From positions 1-64,000 of the forward strand of contig JAFRNW010000031.1 in assembly GCA_017429985.1 (NCBI GenBank): DNA of 64,000 nt, in the 5' to 3' direction. Positions 8,100-16,487 of the stretch are shown here, one piece after another. The notes beneath the pieces are model-generated. The model was not told the origin of the DNA and ran no database searches. It worked only from the letters and a program-made list of their open reading frames with translations. A program made the position numbers and the translations under genes. Position 1 is the stretch's first letter. Every line of letters starts with the position of its first letter. Origin of the DNA: Clostridia bacterium (lineage in GTDB: Bacteria > Bacillota > Clostridia > Christensenellales > CAG-138).

Positions 8100-8657
8100 A
8101 TGCGGATCATTACTGGAAAAGCGAAAGGGAAGGTTCTGATCGCGCCTGCGGGTCTTGAAACGCGTCCGACGCTGGACCGTGTTAAGGAGGCGCTGTTCGG
8201 AAGCATTCAGTTTGATCTGGAAGGCGCGGACGTTCTGGACCTGTTTTCCGGTTCCGGGAATATCGGACTGGAAGCCGCTTCCAGAGGAGCCCGGACAGCT
8301 GTCCTGAATGACCGTAACGCGGAAGCGATCTCCTGCATCCGCAGGAATACGGAAACGACGGGCCTTTCGGAGCAGGTGGAGATCCTTCAGAAGGATTTCC
8401 GCGAAGCGGTCCGCTTTCTGGCTGAACGGGGCGATCGTTTCGACTTTGTGTTCATCGACGCGCCGTTCCGTACCGGCCTTGCCGCGGAGGCGGCGGAGAT
8501 GGTATTCGCGGAAGGTGTGGTGAAGCCGGGCGGCTCGGTGTTTGTGGAACACGCCTCGAATGACGTTCCCGCCTGCGTTCCCGGATCATATGAGATAAGG
8601 AAGACCAGAAAGTACGGCGCTTCCTCTTACTCCCTTCTGAAAAGGAGCAATGAATGA
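8100..8657 (+). CDS. rsmD: 16S rRNA (guanine(966)-N(2))-methyltransferase RsmD
   Basis: The 185-residue Rossmann-fold methyltransferase has the N-terminal RsmD signature MRIITGKAKGK and ETRPTLDRVKEALF, and the SAM-binding motif LDLFSGSGNIGLEA near residue 44. The catalytic motif, normally DPP[FY], reads DAPF in FVFIDAPFRTG, an unusual change at the second position. It modifies G966 of 16S rRNA during 30S assembly. The stop overlaps coaD in ATGA, the usual rsmD-coaD pairing of Gram-positive bacteria. The leader is very short and has only a weak ribosome binding site. Confidence 0.92.
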   Translation: MRIITGKAKGKVLIAPAGLETRPTLDRVKEALFGSIQFDLEGADVLDLFSGSGNIGLEAASRGARTAVLNDRNAEAISCIRRNTETTGLSEQVEILQKDFREAVRFLAERGDRFDFVFIDAPFRTGLAAEAAEMVFAEGVVKPGGSVFVEHASNDVPACVPGSYEIRKTRKYGASSYSLLKRSNE

Positions 8658-9142
8658 AGATCTGTGTTTATCCCGGGAGTTTTGATCCGTTCACGATCGG
8701 TCATCTGGATGTCCTGATGAGCGCGGCGAATCTTTTTGACAGGGTATACGTCGGTGTGCTGAACAACACGGCAAAGAATCCCGTCTTTACTCCGGGCGAA
8801 CGGGTGGATATGATCAACACCGTGATCGAATCCTATGGCCTCAGGAACGTGATCGCGGATCAGTTCGACGGTCTCCTGGTGGATTATGCGAAGAGGATCC
8901 ATGCAGGGTATCTGATCAGAGGACTTCGTGCTATTACCGATTTCGAGTACGAGTTTCAGATCGATGCGATGAACCATCATCTCGCGCCGGACATCAAGAC
9001 CGTGTACTTTATGTCGCTTCCGGCGCATTCTTTCCTGAGTTCCAGCACGATCAAGGAAGTCGTCAGTTTCGGAGCAGATATCAAGGGACTTGTTCCCGAC
9101 TGTATTTTAAAAAATATTACAGAGAGGTTGAATAAACAATGA
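8654..9142 (+). CDS. coaD: Phosphopantetheine adenylyltransferase
   Basis: The 162-residue enzyme catalyses the penultimate step of coenzyme A synthesis (4'-phosphopantetheine plus ATP to dephospho-CoA). It has the nucleotidyltransferase motif PGSFDPFTIGH at residues 6-16, RGLRAITDFEYEFQ in the middle and the SSSTIKEV motif near residue 128. Length is standard. It overlaps both neighbours by four bases. Confidence 0.97.
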   Translation: MKICVYPGSFDPFTIGHLDVLMSAANLFDRVYVGVLNNTAKNPVFTPGERVDMINTVIESYGLRNVIADQFDGLLVDYAKRIHAGYLIRGLRAITDFEYEFQIDAMNHHLAPDIKTVYFMSLPAHSFLSSSTIKEVVSFGADIKGLVPDCILKNITERLNKQ

Positions 9143-10113
9143 GCAGTGCACAGACAATGAAGATCTACAGCATCATCTCCAGGATAGAGGACGAGCTGGA
9201 AGACAGCCCGAAAACAAAATTCGCGGGACAGGGAAACAGGCGCGTCGTGGAAATCGACCGGCTTTTTGACCTGCTGGACGACCTGAAGGTGACGATCCCT
9301 GAGGATATCAGGAGGGCGACCGGCATTCTAGCGGCGGCGGAGAACACGATCCAGGATGCGAAGGAAAAAGCGGACGATATCATCGCCGAATCCCAGCAGG
9401 AAGCGGATCAGATCCTTCAGCAGGCTCAGAACAACGCGGAGAGCATCTACCGCAGGGCACAGGAAGAATACGAGCAGCGTGTCAGCGAGTCTGAGATCTA
9501 CAAAGAAGCCCTCAACCGTGCAAACGAGATTTCCCAGGAGGCGGAAACGAACGCGAACGCGATTTATAACGGGGCGAAGAATTACGCCGAAGGGATCCTT
9601 CTCGACCTGCAGAATTATCTGAGCGAGTATCACAGGATGATCGCGGACAACAGGGCGGAACTGTCCGACACGCCGGATGTCCGTCAGCCCGATCTGGAGA
9701 CTGCTCCGGAAAGAAGTTTCAACGAGACCTACGTCCACGCTAAAAAAGCGGAGGAATACCGACCGGCTCCGGCACCGCAGGAAAGCGTTCCGACACAGGA
9801 TACCGTTCTGTTCGACCGGAACGAGTATCAGGAGTACATGGCAGAACAGCCTGCGCCCGCTCCCAGGCAGGAAAGCGTCTTTGCCCCGAAAAACGAGCGC
9901 AGGCGCGCGCGTGAAGTACCTGCCCAGGATGAGGAAGAGTTCTCCTTTGACGACGAAGAGGAAGAGGTAAAACCGAAGAAGAAGAACTTCTTCCAGCGGA
10001 TGTTCGAAGTCGAGGAATACGAGGACGACGATGACGAAGAGGACGAGGATGATTTCGAGGACGAGCCCCCGAAACGGAGCCGCCTAAAACTCGGCCAGAA
10101 ATCGCGTAAATAA
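9139..10113 (+). CDS. Coiled-coil protein with DivIVA-like N-terminus and acidic tail
   Basis: The 324-residue product has a short N-terminal segment (about 1-65) with the EIDRLFDLLDDLKVTIPEDI pattern of a clostridial family encoded next to coaD. A long alanine/glutamate heptad coiled coil follows (about 65-175), resembling DivIVA-type scaffolds and V-ATPase stalk subunits. Next come a Pro/Gln-rich linker (about 185-260) and a strongly acidic DDEEDEDD stretch before a basic end. No catalytic motif is visible. Family members have been annotated loosely as ATPases; nothing here supports that. A scaffold or polar-growth role is inferred. Confidence 0.7.
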   Translation: MSSAQTMKIYSIISRIEDELEDSPKTKFAGQGNRRVVEIDRLFDLLDDLKVTIPEDIRRATGILAAAENTIQDAKEKADDIIAESQQEADQILQQAQNNAESIYRRAQEEYEQRVSESEIYKEALNRANEISQEAETNANAIYNGAKNYAEGILLDLQNYLSEYHRMIADNRAELSDTPDVRQPDLETAPERSFNETYVHAKKAEEYRPAPAPQESVPTQDTVLFDRNEYQEYMAEQPAPAPRQESVFAPKNERRRAREVPAQDEEEFSFDDEEEEVKPKKKNFFQRMFEVEEYEDDDDEEDEDDFEDEPPKRSRLKLGQKSRK

Positions 10114-10130
10114 GAAACGGGCATAAATAC

Positions 10131-10156
10131 GAAAGGCACCTGAGAAGGTGCCTTTC
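10131..10156 (+). terminator. Terminator of rsmD-coaD operon
   Basis: GAAAGGCACC pairs with GGTGCCTTTC around a small loop (10131-10152). The A-rich left and T-rich right arms also allow function toward the convergent tmcAL gene. Confidence 0.8.
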
Positions 10157-10234
10157 TTGATACGTAACGAAGTCTGATGGAAGGAACCGGACAACAGATC
10201 CGGAATGAAAACGGTCTGACCGTACGGTCAATAC

Positions 10235-11470
10235 TCAGAACGCGTCGTTCTGGTTCCGGGATGACACGCTGATCATGAGAGGGCCCTGATAGTCCCTGCG
10301 AATCTCCGAACCCGTCGCGATGGAATAGATATCCGTGGAGAGACTGTCGGCAATGACGTTTCTCTGGACCATCTCATTGCAGTAGTACTGGTCCTTTTTC
10401 TTCATCAGAACTGGCGCATAACCGTACTTTCGCATCGCGGAAATCAGGTTCTGGCTGTCCTGGTTGACCGCAAGCACATGAATATAGTCGGAGGCCTTGT
10501 TCTGAATGGAATGGATCAGATCGTTCTTTGTGATGTTCAGCAGCGCGGAGATCAGGATCCGGCGGCAGCGGGAGAGCGTATACCGTTTGCTCTTGATCTT
10601 GTCCAGAAGCTCGTCAAGCGAGCAGGCGTTCCGTACAGCGTCGCAGATGAGGTTCTCGAATCCTTCGGAAACATCGGGAAGCCTCGCAATATCTTCCGGG
10701 TGCATCATGCGCAGACGGTAGAGGATCATTTTTTCGAAGTTCTCGATCGAAACCGGATAGTTTTCATCGTAGAAAAGCGTGCCGCCGACAAAGAACGGCA
10801 TCGTGCCAAGCACCTCTTCGCGGCTTTCCTTCAGCGCGAGACGGATCGCCGTCGCGCTTGACAGGTATCCGGACAGGGTCTCCTGGTCATAGGTGCAGGA
10901 ATCCCTCGCGACGGGTACGGGAACGATATCCGGCGCGTAGAGTTTCAGAGCGCGCAGGTACTCGATCGCAAGGATGTTGTTCGGTTTGTCGATGATGTTC
11001 AGGTCGTCTTCCGGAACGCCGAGATCGAACAGCGCGTCATACCTTGCCCGGGGATAGGACTTGCCCTGCTTCAGATGATAGTGAAGGCTTTCCTTGAATT
11101 CCGGAGACTCGTCTGCCAGCATGTCGGACATTTTCAGAAGCCTTGCGATGTCCGGCTCCTCGCATCCGAAGGAGAGGTGCGTCACGATTCCGGTCCCGAT
11201 CAGCGTCCGGATCCCGCCGAGCGCAAAGCGTTCCGCACTGGAGACCGCGTAAACGGACGGGAGTTCGATCACAAGATCGGCTCCGGCGCGGATCGCCCAT
11301 TCCGCACGCTGGAATTTGTCCGCTACGGCCGGTTCGCCGCGCTGGACGAAGTTTCCGGACATGACGACGATGCACTTGTCCGCTTCGGAGAGCTTTTTCG
11401 CCTGCTCGATGTGGTAAACGTGTCCGTTATGGAGCGGATTGTATTCCGCTATGATTCCTACAATTTTCAT
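10235..11470 (-). CDS. tmcAL: tRNA(Met) cytidine acetate ligase TmcAL
   Basis: The 411-residue protein starts with the family hallmark GIIAEYNPLHNGHVYHI, whose HNGH is the nucleotidyltransferase HxGH motif. It continues with VMSGNFVQRGEPAVADK and GADLVIELP. TmcAL acetylates C34 of elongator tRNA-Met using acetate and ATP. Its position divergent from pta-ackA, the acetate-producing genes, is metabolically apt but may be coincidental. Length and start are typical. Confidence 0.93.
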   Translation of the reverse strand: MKIVGIIAEYNPLHNGHVYHIEQAKKLSEADKCIVVMSGNFVQRGEPAVADKFQRAEWAIRAGADLVIELPSVYAVSSAERFALGGIRTLIGTGIVTHLSFGCEEPDIARLLKMSDMLADESPEFKESLHYHLKQGKSYPRARYDALFDLGVPEDDLNIIDKPNNILAIEYLRALKLYAPDIVPVPVARDSCTYDQETLSGYLSSATAIRLALKESREEVLGTMPFFVGGTLFYDENYPVSIENFEKMILYRLRMMHPEDIARLPDVSEGFENLICDAVRNACSLDELLDKIKSKRYTLSRCRRILISALLNITKNDLIHSIQNKASDYIHVLAVNQDSQNLISAMRKYGYAPVLMKKKDQYYCNEMVQRNVIADSLSTDIYSIATGSEIRRDYQGPLMISVSSRNQNDAF

Positions 11471-11512
11471 AACGCTTATTCCTTTGTTTCAGTATACCAT
11501 TAATTATGCGTA

Positions 11513-11521
11513 TGATATAAT
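11513..11521 (+). promoter_or_regulatory. Extended -10 promoter of pta-ackA
   Basis: TGATATAAT is a TGn-extended -10 element. No good -35 is present 17 bp upstream. The ATG of pta is about 30 bases downstream, after GGAGGAAAA. Confidence 0.6.
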
Positions 11522-11553
11522 CATAGTATCTCAATTTATGGAGGAAAACTGGA

Positions 11554-12552
11554 ATGGCTTTAATGGATCTGATCAAAGAAAAAGCGAAATCCGACCTGAA
11601 GCGGATCGTTCTTCCGGAAGGAACCGAGGAACGTACCGTCCGCGCGTCCCAGCTGATCGCGGAACAGGGGATCGCACATGTGATTCTTCTCGGGAAACCG
11701 CAGGAAATTCAGAAAGTTGCCGATGAAAACGGCGCTGATCTCAGTAAAGTCGAGATTCTCGACTATCTGGAAAGCGCGGATTTTGATAGATATGTCGACG
11801 AGTTCTATGAACTGAGGAAAGCAAAAGGGGTCACCCCTGAAAAAGCGCGTTCCATGATCGGCAATGCGCTGTTCTATGCCGGCATGATGATCAAGGACGG
11901 AAAAGCGGACGGCATGGTCGCGGGCGCGATCAGCACCACGGGAGACACGCTCCGTCCCGGACTCCAGATCGTCAAGATGGCGCCCGGCATCTCCGTTGTT
12001 TCCAGCTGCTTCATCATGGAGCTCCCGAACAAGAATTACGGCAAGGACGGTCTCATGGTTTTCGGCGACTGCGCCGTCAATCCCTGCCCGACGGCGGAAC
12101 AGCTGGCCGCGATCGCCGTTTCCACCGCCAATACGGCGAAGGTCCTCTGCAACATGACGCCGAAGGTCGCGATGCTTTCCTTCTCCACCAAGGGAAGCGC
12201 CAAGCATGAGCTGGTCGACAAGGTCACGCAGGCGACCGCGCTGGTTCATGAACTTGCGCCGGACCTCGAAGTGGACGGAGAGCTTCAGGCGGACGCAGCG
12301 CTTGTCGAAAAGGTCGGCAAGCTGAAATCCCCGGGCAGCACCGTCGCGGGACACGCGAATGTCCTGATTTTCCCGGATCTGCAGGCGGGCAATATCGGAT
12401 ACAAACTGGTCCAGCGGCTCGCCGGTGCGGAAGCCATCGGCCCGATCTGCCAGGGCTTCAAGGCGCCGATCAACGACCTTTCCAGGGGATGCAGTGTGGA
12501 AGACATCGTATCCGTAGTCGCAATTACAGCCGTTCAGGCTCAGAAATCTTAA
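11554..12552 (+). CDS. pta: Phosphate acetyltransferase
   Basis: The 332-residue short-form Pta lacks the N-terminal regulatory region of the enterobacterial enzyme. It converts acetyl-CoA and phosphate to acetyl phosphate. Motifs include RIVLPEGTEERTVRAS at the start, AGAISTTGDTLRPGLQI, FGDCAVNPCPTAEQLA, SFSTKGSAKHE and the C-terminal LIFPDLQAGNIGYKLVQR. It is followed 15 bases later by ackA, forming the ATP-yielding acetate pathway. Confidence 0.97.
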   Translation: MALMDLIKEKAKSDLKRIVLPEGTEERTVRASQLIAEQGIAHVILLGKPQEIQKVADENGADLSKVEILDYLESADFDRYVDEFYELRKAKGVTPEKARSMIGNALFYAGMMIKDGKADGMVAGAISTTGDTLRPGLQIVKMAPGISVVSSCFIMELPNKNYGKDGLMVFGDCAVNPCPTAEQLAAIAVSTANTAKVLCNMTPKVAMLSFSTKGSAKHELVDKVTQATALVHELAPDLEVDGELQADAALVEKVGKLKSPGSTVAGHANVLIFPDLQAGNIGYKLVQRLAGAEAIGPICQGFKAPINDLSRGCSVEDIVSVVAITAVQAQKS

Positions 12553-12567
12553 AAGGAGACAGACACA

Positions 12568-13779
12568 ATGACGTATATTTTGGTAATCAATGCCGGCAGT
12601 TCCTCCCTCAAGTATCAGCTGATCGATATCGATACGGAGACCGTTATCGCGAAGGGCATCTGCGAGAGGATCGGCATTCCCGGCTCTCAGCTGACCTACA
12701 GCCCCGCAGACGGGGAGAAGGTCGTAAAACAGCAGGACATGCGCAACCATGAGGACGCGATCGGTCTGGTGCTGGACATTCTGGCGGATAAAGACGTCGG
12801 CGTCATCCAGGATATGTCTTCCATTGCGGCGGTCGGCCACCGTGTTCTCCACGGCGGAGAGAAATACTCGGAGCCCGTTCTTGTGGACGACAAGGTGCTC
12901 GAGGCGATCGAAGAATGCATCCCGCTCGGACCGCTTCACAATCCCGCGAACCTGATGGGGATCCGCGGCTGCATGGCGGTCATGCCAGGCGTGCCGATGG
13001 TCGCCGTGTTCGATACGGCCTGGGGCCAGGCGATGGAGCCGAAAGCATATATGTACGGAACGCCGTACGCGGATTATGAGGAGTTCAAGGTCAGGAGATA
13101 CGGCTTCCACGGCACTTCCCACCGTTATGTGACCGGACGTGCCATCGCGTGGCTGAAGGAGAAGGGCATTCCGAAGGAAGAAGCCAGGGTCATTACCTGC
13201 CATCTGGGCAACGGCTCCAGCGTTTCCTGCTCGAAAGGCGGCAGGTGCGTGGATACTTCCATGGGCCTTACGCCTTTGGAAGGACCGCCGATGGGAACCC
13301 GCTGCGGCAGCATCGATCCCGCGATCGTGCCGTTCATCATGGAGAAGCGTCATCTGACGCCCTCCGAAATGGATACCTATATGAACAAGAAGAGCGGCAT
13401 GCTCGGCATCTCCGGCGTTTCCAGCGACTTCAGGGATCTGGACGCCGCGAAGAAAGAAGGCAATGAGAAGGCGGCTCTCGCCCTCGATATGTTCGCCTAC
13501 AAGGTCAAGCAGTATATCGGCGCGTACGCGGCAGTTCTGAACGGCGTGGACGCAATCGTGTTCACGGCAGGCGTCGGCGAGAACGACAGGACGATGCGCC
13601 AGATGATCGCGGAGAACCTGGATTATCTCGGCGTCAAGATCGACTCTGATTACAACATGACTTGCCCGCGCGGCGAAGAGGTCGAGATCTCCGCTCCGGA
13701 CAGCAAGGTCCGCGTTTATGTCATCCCGACGGATGAGGAGATGACGATTGCGCACGATACAGCGGCGCTTGCCCTCTGA
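12568..13779 (+). CDS. ackA: Acetate kinase
   Basis: The 403-residue enzyme makes ATP and acetate from acetyl phosphate. ASKHA motifs are present: NAGSSSLKYQ (8-17), GHRVLHGG, YGFHGTSHRYV, HLGNGSSVSC and TAGVGEN. The segment usually read as FDTAFHQTM is FDTAWGQAM here; the aspartate is kept. A preceding ribosome binding site AAAAGGAG is clear. Together with pta it implies acetogenic fermentation or overflow metabolism. Confidence 0.96.
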   Translation: MTYILVINAGSSSLKYQLIDIDTETVIAKGICERIGIPGSQLTYSPADGEKVVKQQDMRNHEDAIGLVLDILADKDVGVIQDMSSIAAVGHRVLHGGEKYSEPVLVDDKVLEAIEECIPLGPLHNPANLMGIRGCMAVMPGVPMVAVFDTAWGQAMEPKAYMYGTPYADYEEFKVRRYGFHGTSHRYVTGRAIAWLKEKGIPKEEARVITCHLGNGSSVSCSKGGRCVDTSMGLTPLEGPPMGTRCGSIDPAIVPFIMEKRHLTPSEMDTYMNKKSGMLGISGVSSDFRDLDAAKKEGNEKAALALDMFAYKVKQYIGAYAAVLNGVDAIVFTAGVGENDRTMRQMIAENLDYLGVKIDSDYNMTCPRGEEVEISAPDSKVRVYVIPTDEEMTIAHDTAALAL

Positions 13780-13796
13780 TCGAATTTGTAATGCAT

Positions 13797-13820
13797 GAAA
13801 GGCCTTCGCGGCCTTTCTTG
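13797..13820 (+). terminator. Hairpin after ackA
   Basis: GAAAGGCC pairs with GGCCTTTC (13797-13817) and is followed by TTG. It lies 20 bases before recJ, so readthrough is likely. Confidence 0.6.
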
Positions 13821-13837
13821 CGTTTTGGAGGAGCTGA

Positions 13838-15907
13838 ATGCCAAGACAGAAGTTTATCCGGCTGCATCCGGAAACGGTCACTTCCCCTGGCGCGGAAGCG
13901 CAGGACCTGCCGGATCTCGAACCGATCACCCTCCGGCTGCTCCGCGACCGCGGGATTACCACGCGGGAACGGTATGAACGTTATCTGCATCCTTCCTTTG
14001 CGGATCTTTACGATCCCTATCAGCTCCCGGACATGGAACAGGCGGTCGGAAGGATACGGAAAGCGGTCGCAGACGGCGAGAAGATCGTTGTTTACGGGGA
14101 TTATGACGCGGACGGGACGTGCGCGGCGTCGATTCTCGTAAAACAGCTGCGGGAAATGGGAGCTTCGCCGGAATTCTTCATACCGAGCCGTCACAGGGAC
14201 GGCTACGGGCTGCATATCCATACGGTGGAACAGCTGACGGAAGCTGGGGCGGACCTGATCATCACGGTCGACACCGGCATCAACGCGCTGGAGGAGATAC
14301 GGTTCTGCACGGAACGCGGAACCGACGTGATCGTCACGGATCACCATATCCAGGGCGAGGAGATCCCCGCCTGCTGCGCCGTCGTTGCAGCTTCCCGCAG
14401 GGACTCCGCTTATCCGGATCCGAATCTGTGCGGGGCGGGCATCGCCTATAAGCTCGCGTGCGCTCTGGCCGGAAAGACGCTGAAAGGGGAGTATATCGCG
14501 CTCGCAGCGGTCGCGACGCTTGCGGATATCGTATCGCTGGAAGATGAGAACCGCATGATCGTTCAGCTCGGGCTGCCGCATCTGACGGAAAACCTTGGCC
14601 TTTCCGCACTGCTTTTTGAAAGCGGTTATTCGAATCCCGTGGACTACACCTGCATTTCCTACGTGATCGCGCCGCGTCTGAACGCCGCCGGACGGATGGG
14701 GGACGCGTCGAGGATCGTCAGGCTTCTGACCGGGTCGGATCCCGTTTCCATTTCCCGGCTTGCGCGTGAGATCGAACAGGAGAACCGGAACAGAAAAAAC
14801 GCGGAGGAGGAGATCTTCCGCACGATCGAGACGGAGTACGCGGAGGAATGCGGAAAACCGGCGGTCGTGATCTATCATCCCGGCTGGAATCCGGGCGTGC
14901 TGGGGATCGCCGCGTCGAAACTCGTTGAAAAATACGGCAGGCCCGCCATCGTCTTCACGGATATGAACGGGACCTGTTCCGGTTCGGGAAGGTCCGTTCC
15001 GGATATTCCGCTCTATGAATCCCTGCTCCCGTTTTCGGAGTATTTTCTCCGCTTCGGCGGGCATTCCAGGGCGGTGGGACTTGCCGTGGATCCGGCAAGG
15101 TTTCCGGAATTCCGCAGAGAATACCAGGCATATCTTGCGCTGCATTATGCCGCGGACGATACGAAGCGATTCTACTATGATTATGAGATACGGATCCCCG
15201 ACATCACGCTCAAGCTGGCAAGGGAGATCGAAACGCTCGCCCCGTTCGGTGAAGGGAATCCCGCTCCCGTTTTCAGGATCGGGCACGCCTCGGTCGGCGG
15301 GGTAAGGCAGATCGGAAGGAATGGCGCGCATCTGGACATCACCCTTTCGGAAGGAGGGGATTCCGTCCGGACGGTCGCGTTCCAGTCCGGAGATCAGTAT
15401 GACGCGTACAGGGCCGCCTCCTACGGGGATTTTCTGATCCGGCTTCAGATCAATTCGTTCCGCGGATCGGAAACGCCCGAAGCGGTCATGACCGCCGGGA
15501 ACCTGTACGAGCCTTCGGCAGCATGGACGGACACGGACCAGACGCTGAAAATAAAGAGGGAATTATTGTGCCATAACCCGTGCGATTATGGTATAATAAA
15601 TGACAGTTTTCTTGAGATGTGCGCGCAGGCGGAAAGGCCTGTCATCTGCTGCGATACCGTGTTTCTGCGGGCGGTTTACGCGTCTGTTTCCGGAAGGATC
15701 AGAAAGACGGGCGGAATCGGGGCGGGCGACCTTCAGGATCCAAGCGTCCTGTTCGCCGTGTGCGTCTTTTCGGAACTCGGATTTCTTGAACCGGATCCCG
15801 GACACGGGATGCTCTGCCTCTGCAGCGATGCGCCGCGCAGGCAGCTGGAGGAGAGCGGGGTTTTCAGGGCGGTCTCCGGTTTTCAGTCAAGATATTATGG
15901 AGGTTGA
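13838..15907 (+). CDS. recJ: Single-stranded-DNA-specific exonuclease RecJ
   Basis: The 689-residue DHH-family nuclease has motif YGDYDADGTCAAS near residue 90, the DHH signature VTDHHIQGEE near residue 166, and DHHA1 residues FGGHSRAVGLA near residue 408. An OB-like domain follows from about residue 450, and a C-terminal extension from about 570. It degrades single-stranded DNA 5' to 3' in recombination and mismatch repair; mutS and mutL are encoded later in the window. GGAGGAG precedes the ATG. Confidence 0.94.
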   Translation: MPRQKFIRLHPETVTSPGAEAQDLPDLEPITLRLLRDRGITTRERYERYLHPSFADLYDPYQLPDMEQAVGRIRKAVADGEKIVVYGDYDADGTCAASILVKQLREMGASPEFFIPSRHRDGYGLHIHTVEQLTEAGADLIITVDTGINALEEIRFCTERGTDVIVTDHHIQGEEIPACCAVVAASRRDSAYPDPNLCGAGIAYKLACALAGKTLKGEYIALAAVATLADIVSLEDENRMIVQLGLPHLTENLGLSALLFESGYSNPVDYTCISYVIAPRLNAAGRMGDASRIVRLLTGSDPVSISRLAREIEQENRNRKNAEEEIFRTIETEYAEECGKPAVVIYHPGWNPGVLGIAASKLVEKYGRPAIVFTDMNGTCSGSGRSVPDIPLYESLLPFSEYFLRFGGHSRAVGLAVDPARFPEFRREYQAYLALHYAADDTKRFYYDYEIRIPDITLKLAREIETLAPFGEGNPAPVFRIGHASVGGVRQIGRNGAHLDITLSEGGDSVRTVAFQSGDQYDAYRAASYGDFLIRLQINSFRGSETPEAVMTAGNLYEPSAAWTDTDQTLKIKRELLCHNPCDYGIINDSFLEMCAQAERPVICCDTVFLRAVYASVSGRIRKTGGIGAGDLQDPSVLFAVCVFSELGFLEPDPGHGMLCLCSDAPRRQLEESGVFRAVSGFQSRYYGG

Positions 15908-15909
15908 TT

Positions 15910-16425
15910 ATGGATCTTAAAGAAAAAATCAGAAGCATCCCGAATTTCCCCATCGAGGGCGTTCTCTTCCGGGACATTACCACCCTGCTCAAGGACAAGG
16001 ACGGTTATCACTGCCTCATCGATGAGATCGTGAAAAGCCTTGACGGCATCAAGGTCGATCTGGTTGTCGGTCCGGAAGCCAGAGGCTTTGTCATCGGATC
16101 CGCGCTTGCCTACGCCATCGGCGCGGGGTTTGTTCTCGCGCGCAAGCCCGGCAAACTTCCCTGCAAGACCATGAAGTTCGATTATGGTCTTGAGTACGGC
16201 TCCGATTCTCTCGAGATCCATGAAGACGCGATCAAACCGGGTCAGAACGTGGCAATCGTGGACGACCTGCTCGCGACCGGCGGCACCGCGCTTGCGACGG
16301 CCAAGCTGATCGAACAGGCAGGCGGAAACGTCGTGGCGCTGAGATTCGCCATCGAGTTGTCCTCCGAATTTGACGGAAGAGGACTGCTGAAGGACTACGA
16401 CGTCCAGTCCGTCATGCAGTACTGA
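15910..16425 (+). CDS. apt: Adenine phosphoribosyltransferase
   Basis: The 171-residue enzyme salvages adenine to AMP using PRPP. The PRPP motif AIVDDLLATGGTA is near residue 116, with VGPEARGFVIG and ARKPGKLP earlier. The ATG at 15910 is chosen over a TTG two codons upstream because TGGAGG ends six bases before it. The recJ-apt-relA order is typical of Clostridia. Confidence 0.96.
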   Translation: MDLKEKIRSIPNFPIEGVLFRDITTLLKDKDGYHCLIDEIVKSLDGIKVDLVVGPEARGFVIGSALAYAIGAGFVLARKPGKLPCKTMKFDYGLEYGSDSLEIHEDAIKPGQNVAIVDDLLATGGTALATAKLIEQAGGNVVALRFAIELSSEFDGRGLLKDYDVQSVMQY

Positions 16426-16449
16426 TCCCATATATTATCTGAAACAGAA

Positions 16450-16476
16450 AATCAACGGCTTTCCGTTGATTTTTTT
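16450..16476 (+). terminator. Terminator between apt and relA
   Basis: AATCAACGG pairs with CCGTTGATT and is followed by TTTTTT. It sits only 12 bases before the relA start, so it may modulate rather than fully separate the two genes. Confidence 0.8.
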
Positions 16477-16487
16477 GAAACCTGACC

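Noticed and set aside
11560..13962. Long open frame antisense to pta-ackA
   Set aside because: Spans two well-supported genes on the other strand; arginine/histidine-rich shadow composition.
15600..15920. Frame suggesting a frameshifted 3' end of recJ
   Set aside because: The main recJ frame continues with plausible protein to its stop just before apt; no shift is needed.
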